DNA of 64,000 bases from Megaustenia siamemsis (lineage: Eukaryota; Mollusca; Gastropoda; Stylommatophora; Ariophantidae): contig JAVIAB010000008.1 of assembly GCA_032433765.1 (NCBI GenBank), positions 37,583,491 to 37,647,490 on the forward strand, read 5' to 3'. Position 1 is the stretch's first letter, and each line of letters opens with the position of its first letter. Below the pieces are notes generated by a model that had not been told where the DNA came from, did no database searches, and worked only from the letters and a program-made list of their open reading frames with translations. A program made the translations under genes and the position numbers. Below, piece after piece: positions 59,801 to 64,000 of this stretch.

Positions 59801-61112
59801 GACATGCAGCTGCATATCAAGTAACATCACGGGTCAGCATCATAGGCCAGTAAAAAAGTGTTACACTTTAATATGAAAAGGTCTAGGCACATACCTGAAA
59901 ACTTATGTGAAAATTTTTTATTACTTCTCTAGATATTCACCCCTCAAAGCAATGCACTGCTCCATTGCTACAACATGTTCCTGATGCCCTCATTGTAAAC
60001 TTTTCAAAACTGGGCTCTGAACCAGGTCTCCAGTTCATTAATTAAATTCTTAATTTCTCATTCACACAATTGACAATAATTAAACATTGTAGTCTATCAT
60101 CATCATGTGCCATACCGGTTAGCATAGGCGATCATGTCCTTCCACAATTTTCTACCTACCGTGCATTGTATCAGTTCTGTTATTGACTGTTTTCCATGCC
60201 ATGACACCAAGCTATCCACTATTTTCTCTCTTTGTTGTCCGCGATCTCTCTTTCCCTGTATTTTACCAGTTGTAACCAAGTATTCCAATTTTCCTCTTCT
60301 CATGATGTGCCTGAAAAATGTTGATTGTTTCTTTCTGATGTTTCTTAGGAGCTCCCATCTTGTGTTGGCCTCTTTGAGAATTTCCTTGGTGGTCTTTTTA
60401 GCTGTCCAGGGAACGTTCAACATTCTTCTGAGAAACCCCATCTCTGTGGCCTCTAATCGTCTTATCATTTGTGGTTTGTATTCTATTTTTTTGGGTTGCG
60501 GTTTATATCCTATGATATTACTACCTCAATAGTTGGCATAAATCCAATTATAATAACTATCCTAATAACATATATTTTATGACAATCATTACCCAAATGG
60601 TGCATATCATATGATAAATTATTATCTGCACATTTATATGCGTGATCTAACAGTTATATGCTCTTCTAGCTTGTTAATAACCTAAACTAATAATACACTG
60701 AACCCAATGTTTTGAATACATCTTTTATAATGGAATTTACCTGAGTTACAGTGCTGAACATTCACCTACATAGAGTTGTGTAAATAATTTGTTCTGTGCA
60801 ATAGCTTCATCTGACCTCTTTCAATAAACAAGGAACTTCAAAGAATTAAACTAGGAGAACGAATAAAAGAGCAAGTTAAATAAATGAAAGAGGGGGGCTC
60901 CATACTTTAATGGTGGCATCCTCACTGCATGACACCATCAGACTAAAAACAGGATGAAACACAACCCGTGTGATGGGACTGCGGTGGCCGGTCAAGCAAT
61001 AACGTTCTGGAGGTCGAGGTATCCATTCCCCTGGGGAGCGCCGGTCACGTGTTGGAGCTCCACTGTTGACTTCCTCCTCTGCTTCGGCCAGCTTTGTTTC
61101 CAGATCCATGAC
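35818..61112 (-). CDS. PAFAH1B1: LIS1 / PAFAH1B1 WD40 dynein regulator (nine 3' exons; LisH exons not in window)
   Basis: Nine minus-strand exons with GT-AG borders join without any frame break into 1041 bases: 346 codons plus TAA. The product starts [14 protein letters not shown] (end of the coiled-coil region), passes [18 protein letters not shown] and then gives the WD40 repeats. These carry GH...WD landmarks such as [87 protein letters not shown] and the terminus [16 protein letters not shown]1 is about 410 residues in animals, so about 64 N-terminal residues (LisH dimerisation motif and most of the coiled coil) are missing. I see no such exon between 61113 and 64000. In the family, LIS1 binds cytoplasmic dynein and NudE/Ndel1 and is the beta subunit of platelet-activating-factor acetylhydrolase 1b. 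The gene appears intact and spans over 25 kb, its introns swollen by transposons, most of them antisense to it. Confidence 0.96.
36299..37443 (+). mobile_element. LINE-4 family: RTE-like reverse transcriptase, 3' half, in the last LIS1 intron
   Basis: The plus strand encodes [17 protein letters not shown] (RT motif A), [24 protein letters not shown], the catalytic FADD (about 36680), a frameshift, then [36 protein letters not shown] and, after another shift, [23 protein letters not shown]. It is antisense to LIS1. Its 3' end is also found at 25905-26012. Confidence 0.88.
38009..38165 (-). CDS. PAFAH1B1: LIS1 exon: WD6
   Basis: The exon has 157 bases, with acceptor tctcacag and donor gtgagc. 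It encodes [18 protein letters not shown], then [17 protein letters not shown] and [10 protein letters not shown]. It leaves one base for the final exon. Confidence 0.95.
38450..39155. repeat. 59-64-bp minisatellite (~11 units) in a LIS1 intron
   Basis: The unit is ggtcctgtgtgaagtctgat, attgatagggctacataaag and cagg..gtgagatacaacgca. The left five units carry gacatgtgag, and the right six have a short ggtgag form. The array thus has two sub-blocks, and both versions are internally homogeneous. Confidence 0.95.
39184..39396 (+). mobile_element. LINE-3 family fragment
   Basis: The plus strand reads [20 protein letters not shown], then [20 protein letters not shown] and [11 protein letters not shown]. 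The last part overlaps the start of the LINE-3 piece at 261 (gctaggaata..gaatatata). It is cut off at 39397 by the SINE-C relic. Confidence 0.8.
39397..39590 (-). mobile_element. SINE-C, reverse copy without tail
   Basis: The reverse complement matches 24740-24925 almost base for base (cttagtcgcctcttacgaca, acagtgacagcttatcaagc). It abuts the LINE-3 fragment. Confidence 0.65.
39818..39919 (-). CDS. PAFAH1B1: LIS1 exon: WD5
   Basis: The exon has 102 bases and 34 codons in phase 0, with acceptor atttcag and donor gtgagt. It encodes [18 protein letters not shown], then [16 protein letters not shown]. The intron upstream of it (39920-46814) is about 6.9 kb and packed with LINE fragments. Confidence 0.95.
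40325..40560. repeat. 47-bp minisatellite (~5 units) in a LIS1 intron
   Basis: The unit is gaatacaccaacggtagaaa, tggattacatgtaaacagaa and cataaga. It sits in a very A-rich stretch (40080-40680) with looser related spacers (aaaataaa..caacagtag). Confidence 0.9.
40985..41460 (+). mobile_element. LINE C-terminal fragment, family uncertain
   Basis: The plus strand reads [20 protein letters not shown], then [18 protein letters not shown], then a frame-broken TYKNLQHIV region. RRW.YIGHV.RM is a typical LINE C-terminal signature; LINE-2 is the closest in this window. Confidence 0.6.
41685..42165 (-). mobile_element. LINE-1 family 3' end
   Basis: The minus strand stays open for ~159 codons: [20 protein letters not shown], then [40 protein letters not shown] and TWTSNIKIW, to the (GAT)n tail at 41685. 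This is the least decayed LINE-1 C-terminus here. It abuts the plus-strand 5' end of the same family. Confidence 0.88.
42163..43010 (+). mobile_element. LINE-1 family 5' UTR and endonuclease start
   Basis: ggtgtcatggcggctacgca starts a ~190-base leader shared with 44796-44990. The frame then reads [20 protein letters not shown] and the AP-endonuclease-like start [20 protein letters not shown], then [16 protein letters not shown] (WNVRT and SETRW motifs). It decays after 42785. Confidence 0.85.
43040..43965. mobile_element. Possible solo LTR
   Basis: The composition shifts to higher GC. The segment has gtgattggctgg (CCAAT-like), a GT-rich middle and a late catgaataaacttgagtttg (AATAAA at 43800-43805) followed by a GT-rich run, the usual layout of a Ty3-type LTR. 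I cannot define both ends or a target duplication, and no gag-pol is nearby. Confidence 0.3.
43966..44790. other. Unrecognised intron sequence
   Basis: Bases 43966-44340 keep the higher GC of the preceding LTR-like segment and may belong to the same element. Bases 44341-44790 are AT-rich with nothing recognised. Confidence 0.4.
44796..46520 (+). mobile_element. LINE-1 family: 5' UTR, endonuclease, internal deletion, C-terminus
   Basis: The leader matches 42163-42360. The endonuclease region is broken by frameshifts, but [20 protein letters not shown] and [20 protein letters not shown] are clear. After NTYFEQ comes SINE-A (45851-46077), then the sequence jumps directly to the C-terminal [19 protein letters not shown] and [17 protein letters not shown] region, with the whole RT domain missing. 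Confidence 0.88.
45851..46077 (+). mobile_element. SINE-A, nearly full length, inside the LINE-1 copy
   Basis: The tRNA-like head gatagctcagtggttagtga is followed by gtttacccagccttaaatga, cccaaaaatcatgtgccaaa and cgccacttggcgtgat, ending ctctttactt. It sits exactly at the point where LINE-1 has lost its RT domain. Confidence 0.88.
46815..46946 (-). CDS. PAFAH1B1: LIS1 exon: WD4/WD5 with LIS1-specific loop
   Basis: The exon has 132 bases and 44 codons in phase 0, with acceptor tttatag and donor gtagta. It encodes [20 protein letters not shown], then [16 protein letters not shown] and INEAAGAE. The [15 protein letters not shown] stretch is diagnostic of LIS1 among WD40 proteins. Confidence 0.95.
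47025..47243. repeat. Foldback palindrome (arms ~88 bases, loop ~43)
   Basis: 47025-47112 (tgaatcaattcag..acaaataatcaacaacag..atcaaggcagg) is nearly the exact reverse complement of 47156-47243. The loop contains the direct repeat ctcttcctctgcctgcc. It lies in the LIS1 intron 80 bases upstream of the exon at 46815-46946. Confidence 0.9.
47250..48284. other. LIS1 intron, AT-rich, nothing recognised
   Basis: Bases 47290-47420 repeat ctaatttatgttca loosely (five or so times). No other structure is seen. Confidence 0.45.
48285..48455 (-). mobile_element. LINE-2 family 3' end
   Basis: The text atctatctattgacctttcg, gccggcccataggggcc and tttgtctctgttctgtgcaa is the reverse complement of the LINE-2 C-terminus and 3' UTR, with its (GATA)n end at 48285. 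It is 5'-truncated at the gggagccgaa junction. Confidence 0.82.
48695..48791 (-). CDS. PAFAH1B1: LIS1 exon: WD4
   Basis: The exon has 97 bases, with acceptor tcttcag and donor gtgaga. It encodes [18 protein letters not shown], then [12 protein letters not shown], and returns the frame to phase 0. Confidence 0.95.
48840..50020. other. LIS1 intron, AT-rich, nothing recognised
   Basis: A ~100-codon A-rich open stretch at 48880-49188 has low-complexity composition and no family likeness. I do not call it a gene. Confidence 0.45.
50030..50810 (-). mobile_element. Jockey/I-type LINE: RNase H domain and C-terminal tail
   Basis: The minus strand reads [20 protein letters not shown] and [11 protein letters not shown] (RNase H, with the usual Asp of the TDS motif replaced by Asn), then [20 protein letters not shown] (the conserved W.P.H..I.GNE.AD motif). 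After frame slips comes a [14 protein letters not shown] tail typical of these LINEs. It is unrelated to the RTE-like families in the window. Confidence 0.85.
51040..51905 (+). mobile_element. LINE-5-like fragment, heavily frameshifted
   Basis: Pieced across frames: [29 protein letters not shown] region, then [40 protein letters not shown] and [15 protein letters not shown], ending in a (GAT) tail near 51895. The last part matches the minus-strand copy at 60095-60540. Confidence 0.75.
51960..52190 (+). mobile_element. LINE C-terminal remnant
   Basis: [20 protein letters not shown], then [19 protein letters not shown] and AAQDDGFR, a LINE-style ending. It is separate from the previous fragment and lies close to the LIS1 exon at 52286. 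Confidence 0.5.
52286..52388 (-). CDS. PAFAH1B1: LIS1 exon: WD3
   Basis: The exon has 103 bases, with acceptor cctttag and donor gtaaag. It encodes [16 protein letters not shown], then [16 protein letters not shown]. It enters with one carried base and leaves two. Confidence 0.95.
52506..52870. mobile_element. piggyBac-like element, chain member 1
   Basis: atgataccatagtaaa, aaatgtaacattaggtgctt and tttgatgctgtaaattttac to ctagagttaa at 52861-52870 match the element at 32204. It contains a 35-bp tandem triplication of gttgagttgagttcaggttg (52685-52790). Confidence 0.65.
52867..53429. mobile_element. piggyBac-like element, chain member 2
   Basis: It begins at the TTAA (52867-52870) that ends member 1 and runs through aatgtaacattaggtgctct, aaatttccctggtcac and aaattttactccagtatcgt to ctagagttaa (TTAA at 53426-53429). 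Confidence 0.65.
53436..54197. mobile_element. piggyBac-like element, chain member 3, split by LINE-1
   Basis: It starts at the TTAA at 53436-53439 with ttatgatacc and ends tatcataatctaggattaa at about 54197. It is interrupted by LINE-1 at 53812-53974. Outside the insert it follows the 32204 element. Confidence 0.65.
53812..53974 (-). mobile_element. LINE-1 family 3' end with 10-base TSD, nested
   Basis: (CAT)n at 53812 followed by the reverse complement of the LINE-1 C-terminus (gaaggttggctaccatggag, ttgatggtgcaggttgtcat). Flanked by ttgaactaat at 53802-53811 and 53975-53984. Confidence 0.88.
54230..55410. other. LIS1 intron with worn tRNA/SINE-like pieces
   Basis: Bases 54315-54530 (ggctagtaaattggtttact, gttcacctaaacgggcactg, ttggcaataacaccatattc) look like an old SINE-A. 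The remainder is unrecognised. Confidence 0.35.
55417..55640 (-). mobile_element. Rep-E copy
   Basis: The minus strand gives [18 protein letters not shown], then [12 protein letters not shown], aligned with the Rep-E copies at 14957 and 30484. Its 5' side runs straight into a 54-bp minisatellite. Confidence 0.6.
55653..55978. repeat. 54-bp minisatellite (6 units)
   Basis: The unit is aagaatgtcagcattgtcca, cagcacttcagtactcatca and tcagccaaactgat. It is frame-preserving (18 codons), so long open frames exist on both strands; I regard them as non-coding. Confidence 0.95.
56120..56575 (-). mobile_element. LINE-5 family 3' end
   Basis: Starting with a (CAT)n tail and gaggtaccaagcctgctggc, it matches the antisense of the LINE-5 copy at 32284-32780 along its length, with several indels. 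It abuts a plus-strand LINE-2 copy. Confidence 0.82.
56575..57000 (+). mobile_element. LINE-2 family C-terminus, best-preserved copy
   Basis: An uninterrupted frame reads [18 protein letters not shown], then [40 protein letters not shown] and [19 protein letters not shown], then a stop at 56938-56940. RRW.YVGHV.RR and GRPRETLRR are LINE C-terminal signatures. Confidence 0.85.
57001..57600. other. LIS1 intron of higher GC, unrecognised
   Basis: Bases 57000-57480 are less AT-rich than the surroundings (gtgtcacgtttgagcgccat, cgccacgacactccaacttc). They may be a LINE 5' UTR or LTR, but no ends are visible. Confidence 0.35.
57609..57680 (-). CDS. PAFAH1B1: LIS1 exon: WD2
   Basis: This 72-base exon completes [19 protein letters not shown] and ends in KTMHG, split across the intron. 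The acceptor is cctttcag and the donor gtaagg. The phase agrees with the flanking exons. Confidence 0.95.
57955..58740 (-). mobile_element. LINE fragment with damaged RT catalytic motif
   Basis: The minus strand gives [20 protein letters not shown], then [20 protein letters not shown] (the YADD box has become FAGN), [40 protein letters not shown] and [20 protein letters not shown]. It is a decayed RTE-like element of a further family, in the same orientation as LIS1. Confidence 0.8.
59208..59304 (-). CDS. PAFAH1B1: LIS1 exon: WD1/WD2
   Basis: The exon has 97 bases, enters in phase 0 and leaves one base for the next codon. It encodes [16 protein letters not shown], then [16 protein letters not shown]. 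The acceptor is caccag and the donor gtaat. Confidence 0.95.
59305..60094. other. LIS1 intron, AT-rich, nothing recognised
   Basis: Bases 59430-59660 (and 60540-60700) hold loosely repeated ataattattac/aataactatcc motifs but no clear period. Confidence 0.45.
60095..60540 (-). mobile_element. LINE-5-like 3' end
   Basis: The minus strand is open for 121 codons: [20 protein letters not shown], then [40 protein letters not shown] and LGKQS-like [16 protein letters not shown], to the (GAT)n tail. It is closest to the plus-strand fragment ending at 51905. Confidence 0.85.
60906..61112 (-). CDS. PAFAH1B1: LIS1 exon: coiled-coil end to WD repeat 1
   Basis: The exon has 207 bases and 69 codons, phase 0 at both ends. 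It encodes [18 protein letters not shown], the linker [10 protein letters not shown], and WD1 up to SEDATIK. The acceptor is atatttag and the donor gtatgg. Its acceptor and first ~9 bases are part of the 48-bp minisatellite unit that begins immediately upstream. Confidence 0.95.
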
Positions 61113-62735
61113 CTAAATATGACACTTTATTAGAACATCATCCATGACTTAAATATGACAGATCAATATGAAACTTTATTAGAACATCATCCATGACCTA
61201 AACATGACAGTTCAGTGTGAAACTTTATTAGAACATCATCCATGACCTAAACATGATGACTTAATTTGAAACTTTATTAGAACATCATCCATGACCTAAG
61301 CATGACAGCTAAACATGAAACTTTATTAGGAGATCATCCATGACCTAAACATGACAGTTAAACATGAAACTTTATTAGGAGATCATTAATGACCTAAACA
61401 TGACAGTTAAACATGAAACTTTATTAGGAGATCATCCATGACCTAAACATGAAACTTTATTAGGAGATCATCCATGACCTAAACATGACAGCTAAACATG
61501 AAACTTTATTAGAACATCATCCATGACCTAAACATGACAGCTAAACATGAAACTTTATTAGGAGATCATCCATGACCTAAACATGACAGCTAAACATGAA
61601 ACTTTATTAGGAGATCATCCATGACCTAAACACGACAGCTAAACATGAAACTTTATTAGGAGATCATCCATGACCTAAACATGACAGCTAAACATGAAAC
61701 TTTATTAGGAGATCATCCATGACCTAAACATGACAGCTAAACATGAAACTTTATTAGAACATCATCCATGACCTAAGCATGACAGCTAAACATGAAACTT
61801 TATTAGGAGATCATCCATGATCTAAACATGACAGCTAAACATGAAACTTTATTAGGAGATCATCCATGACCTAAACATGACAGCTAAACATGAAACTTTA
61901 TTAGATCATCCATGACCTAAACATGACAGTTAAACATGAAACTTTATTAGAACATCATCCATGACCTAAACATGACAGCTAAACATGAAACTTTATTAGA
62001 ACATCATCCATGACCTAAACATGATAGTTAAACATGAAACTTTATTAGAACGGGGGCCTCAGTAACTGAGTTGGGAAAACCACCCGACTGGACTACCGAC
62101 GTTCGGACAACTCGTGTTCGATTCCCGCTGGGAGCAGTGTGAATTGTACTCATGGTTGGAAAAAAAATACCCCCACGGTCGACCCAGCCGTTGGCAGAAA
62201 TGGGTACCAGGGTATTACCCTGGGAAGGTGAGGAATGTCGCTTCGCATCTGAGTTTCGATGCTTGAGGCGACACTATACAGAAATGTCTGAACATTTCTA
62301 GATAGGTGGCCGAGCACATATGGGTGTAAACTCGTGTACTAAGACGTCGGTTCATGTCTCGTACCTTACCTTTACTTTACTTTATTAGAACACTATCCAT
62401 GACCTAAACATGACAGTTCAGTGTGAAACTTTATTAGAACATCATCCATGACCTAAGCATGACAGCTAAACATGAAACTTTATCAGAAGATCATCCATGA
62501 CCTAAACATGACAGTTCAGTGTGAAACTTTATTAGAACATCATCCATGACCTAAACATGACAGTTCAGTGTGAAACCTTATTAGAACATCATCCATGAAC
62601 TAAACATGACAGTTCAGTGTGAAACTTTATTAGAACATCATCCATGAACTAAATATGACAGTTCAGTGTGAAACTTTATTAGAACATCATCCATGAACTA
62701 AACCTGGCAGTTCAGTGTGAAACTTTATTAGAAAA
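61113..62735 (-). repeat. 48-bp minisatellite derived from the LIS1 splice acceptor (~25 units)
   Basis: In LIS1 sense the unit is tgtcatgtttaggtcatgga, tgatctcctaataaagtttc and atg plus spacer. The true acceptor reads atatttag|GTCATGGATCT at 61112, so each unit repeats the acceptor and the first ~9 exon bases. Each also holds AATAAA. The array runs to 62735 and is broken at 62052-62378 by SINE-B. Confidence 0.95.
62052..62378 (+). mobile_element. SINE-B, full-length copy inside the minisatellite, 13-base TSD
   Basis: The tRNA-like head ctcagtaactgagttggga with B box gtgttcgattccc is followed by a ~240-base body and a 3' end ctcgtaccttacctttactt. It is flanked by actttattagaac at 62039-62051 and 62379-62391. 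It matches the reverse copy at 13289-13598. Confidence 0.9.
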
Positions 62736-62739
62736 CCAC

Positions 62740-63339
62740 ACAGCAGCTACAAAAAAACATGACTTGAAATCTACAATCAATTTGTATATATTGACTTTTA
62801 AAATAATGTCTCATGCACATTGGCAGTGATAATGATAATAATGATGTACTACGTTAGTATCAAAGGCTGGCTTCAAGGTATCATCAGCATCAGCTATTTA
62901 TTGTATTGTTGGTACATCCTGGCCAGTTTCATCTCTTGATAACACTCTGCCACCTGGAGCACCCTTATCCCCTCACTTAATGGTTTCCAGAAGCATCAGC
63001 ATACGATCAACAGGAAAATTCTAACATGACCTCAACTAGTACCATAGTATAAACTGTACGGTGATGTTGTTGTCTATGGACAGATTACGGCTCTCTTTAT
63101 ACTTACAAGATTAAGATTTCTATAAAAAGTGCATGAAGAAGAAGAGGTATAACACCTCTTTAGATGATCACTATTTTCACTTGAAAAATCTTCACCTCTT
63201 TCAGTATCCCTCTTTGATCCTGTGTTTTTTATTTTATTTTCTACTACCTCTGAAACATCTACACAGCTGCTCTGGTCTTCTTTTTCTTCAGCGATCAGCT
63301 ATTGCTATGCGTTAGACATTTAGACTAGCATGGGTCATG
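62740..63339. other. Unrecognised sequence upstream of the LIS1 minisatellite
   Basis: I looked here for the LisH/coiled-coil exon of LIS1 on the minus strand and did not find it. Confidence 0.5.
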
Positions 63340-63660
63340 CACAAGACAGTGCTTTTGAGGGTCTTCACTGGTTCCCCATAACTTGTGCAGGTTTGTTTCT
63401 ATAGGCCATATTTGTGTTCTTAGGGTTCCGAGAGTGCTGTAGTCTTGTCACTAGACTTCCTAGATATTTAAATCCCTCCAATTGTTTTAGGATATGCCTG
63501 GAGTTTGTCTGGATGCTCCACAGTCACATTATGCTAGGTCGCTGAGTCCAATCATGTGTAGGTGTGCTATGAAGCCACAGTGACCAGTTCTGAGTCTGAA
63601 TATCTTGGTCTGCTCATGACTGCTGAGTTTGTTTAAACTGTATTGCTCAGGCTCATATTT
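63340..63660 (-). mobile_element. Jockey/I-type LINE C-terminal remnant
   Basis: The minus strand reads SSHEQTKIFRLRTGHCGFIA, then HLHMIGLSDLA, a stop and CDCGASRQTPG. This is the FRLRTGH..L..H..C.CG...T..H segment that follows RNase H in Jockey/I-type LINEs. Heavily decayed afterward. Confidence 0.7.
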
Positions 63661-63696
63661 TCTTTATTGCTCTCTCCATTCTGTTTTCCTAACTTG

Positions 63697-64000
63697 TGAT
63701 GTAAGGTCAGTCATACAAGTGATGTAAGGTCAGTCATACAAGTGATGCAAGGTCAGTTATACAAGTGATGTAAGGTCAGTCATACAAGTGATGCAAGGTC
63801 ATTCATACAAGTGATGCAAGGTCAGTCATACAAGTAAGTGATGCAAGGTCAGTCATACAAGTAAGTGATGCAAGGTCAGTCATACAAGTAAGTGATGCAA
63901 GGTCAGTCATACAAGTGATGCAAGGTCAGTCATACAAGTGATGCAAGGTCAGTCATACAAGTGATGCAAGGTCAGTCATACAAGTGATGCAAGGTCAGTC
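63697..64000. repeat. 23-bp (and 27-bp) minisatellite, continues past the window end
   Basis: The unit is gatgcaaggtcagtcataca plus agt. Some units carry an extra aagt. About 13 units are visible. Confidence 0.95.

Noticed and set aside
62052..62140. tRNA gene candidate on the plus strand
   Set aside because: It is the head of SINE-B, bounded by a 13-base TSD.

Overview
This window looks like AT-rich nuclear DNA of an animal, most likely a lophotrochozoan and probably a mollusc. The evidence is spliced genes with GT-AG introns of 1-7 kb, several lineages of RTE-like LINEs, tRNA-derived SINEs and dense minisatellites. I cannot fix the species. There is no sign of operons, bacterial genes, CRISPR arrays, rRNA or intact tRNA genes.

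Two conserved genes can be read exon by exon, and they converge tail to tail. (1) An isochorismatase-domain gene (ISOC1-like) on the plus strand has four exons at 6703-6750, 11445-11606, 14132-14248 and 16777-16923. Its 5' exon(s), with the catalytic Asp, lie upstream of 6703 and were not found. (2) The LIS1/PAFAH1B1 gene on the minus strand has nine exons from 61112 down to 35818. They join in frame into 346 codons that cover the seven-bladed WD40 propeller. The LisH and coiled-coil exons lie beyond 61112, probably past the window end. The two genes have no obvious functional link.

Layout. 1-4.8 kb: nested, mutually inverted LINE fragments, then a 23-bp minisatellite. 4.8-17 kb: the ISOC1-like gene, whose introns hold 30-bp, 39-bp and 46-bp minisatellites, a TSD-flanked SINE, an inverted pair of a dispersed repeat and a decayed copy of exon 2. 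17-35.8 kb: intergenic, with LINE and SINE relics, a 53-bp minisatellite, a hAT-like MITE and a piggyBac-like element split by a LINE. 35.8-61.1 kb: LIS1, whose introns carry LINE pieces of five families (labels LINE-1 to LINE-5 are mine), an RNase H domain of a Jockey/I-type LINE, a possible solo LTR, a foldback palindrome, three chained piggyBac-like elements and more minisatellites. 61.1-64 kb: a 48-bp minisatellite whose unit copies the LIS1 splice acceptor, interrupted by a SINE, then a LINE relic and a 23-bp minisatellite running off the end.

I see no intact new multi-gene system. The most unusual signals are structural: tandem arrays that have captured splice acceptors of both host genes (LIS1 exon at 61112, ISOC1 exon at 11445), a dispersed repeat found next to minisatellites of different sequence, and a chain of piggyBac-like elements inserted end to end at shared TTAA sites. 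All homology calls are from memory of protein families; no search was run.
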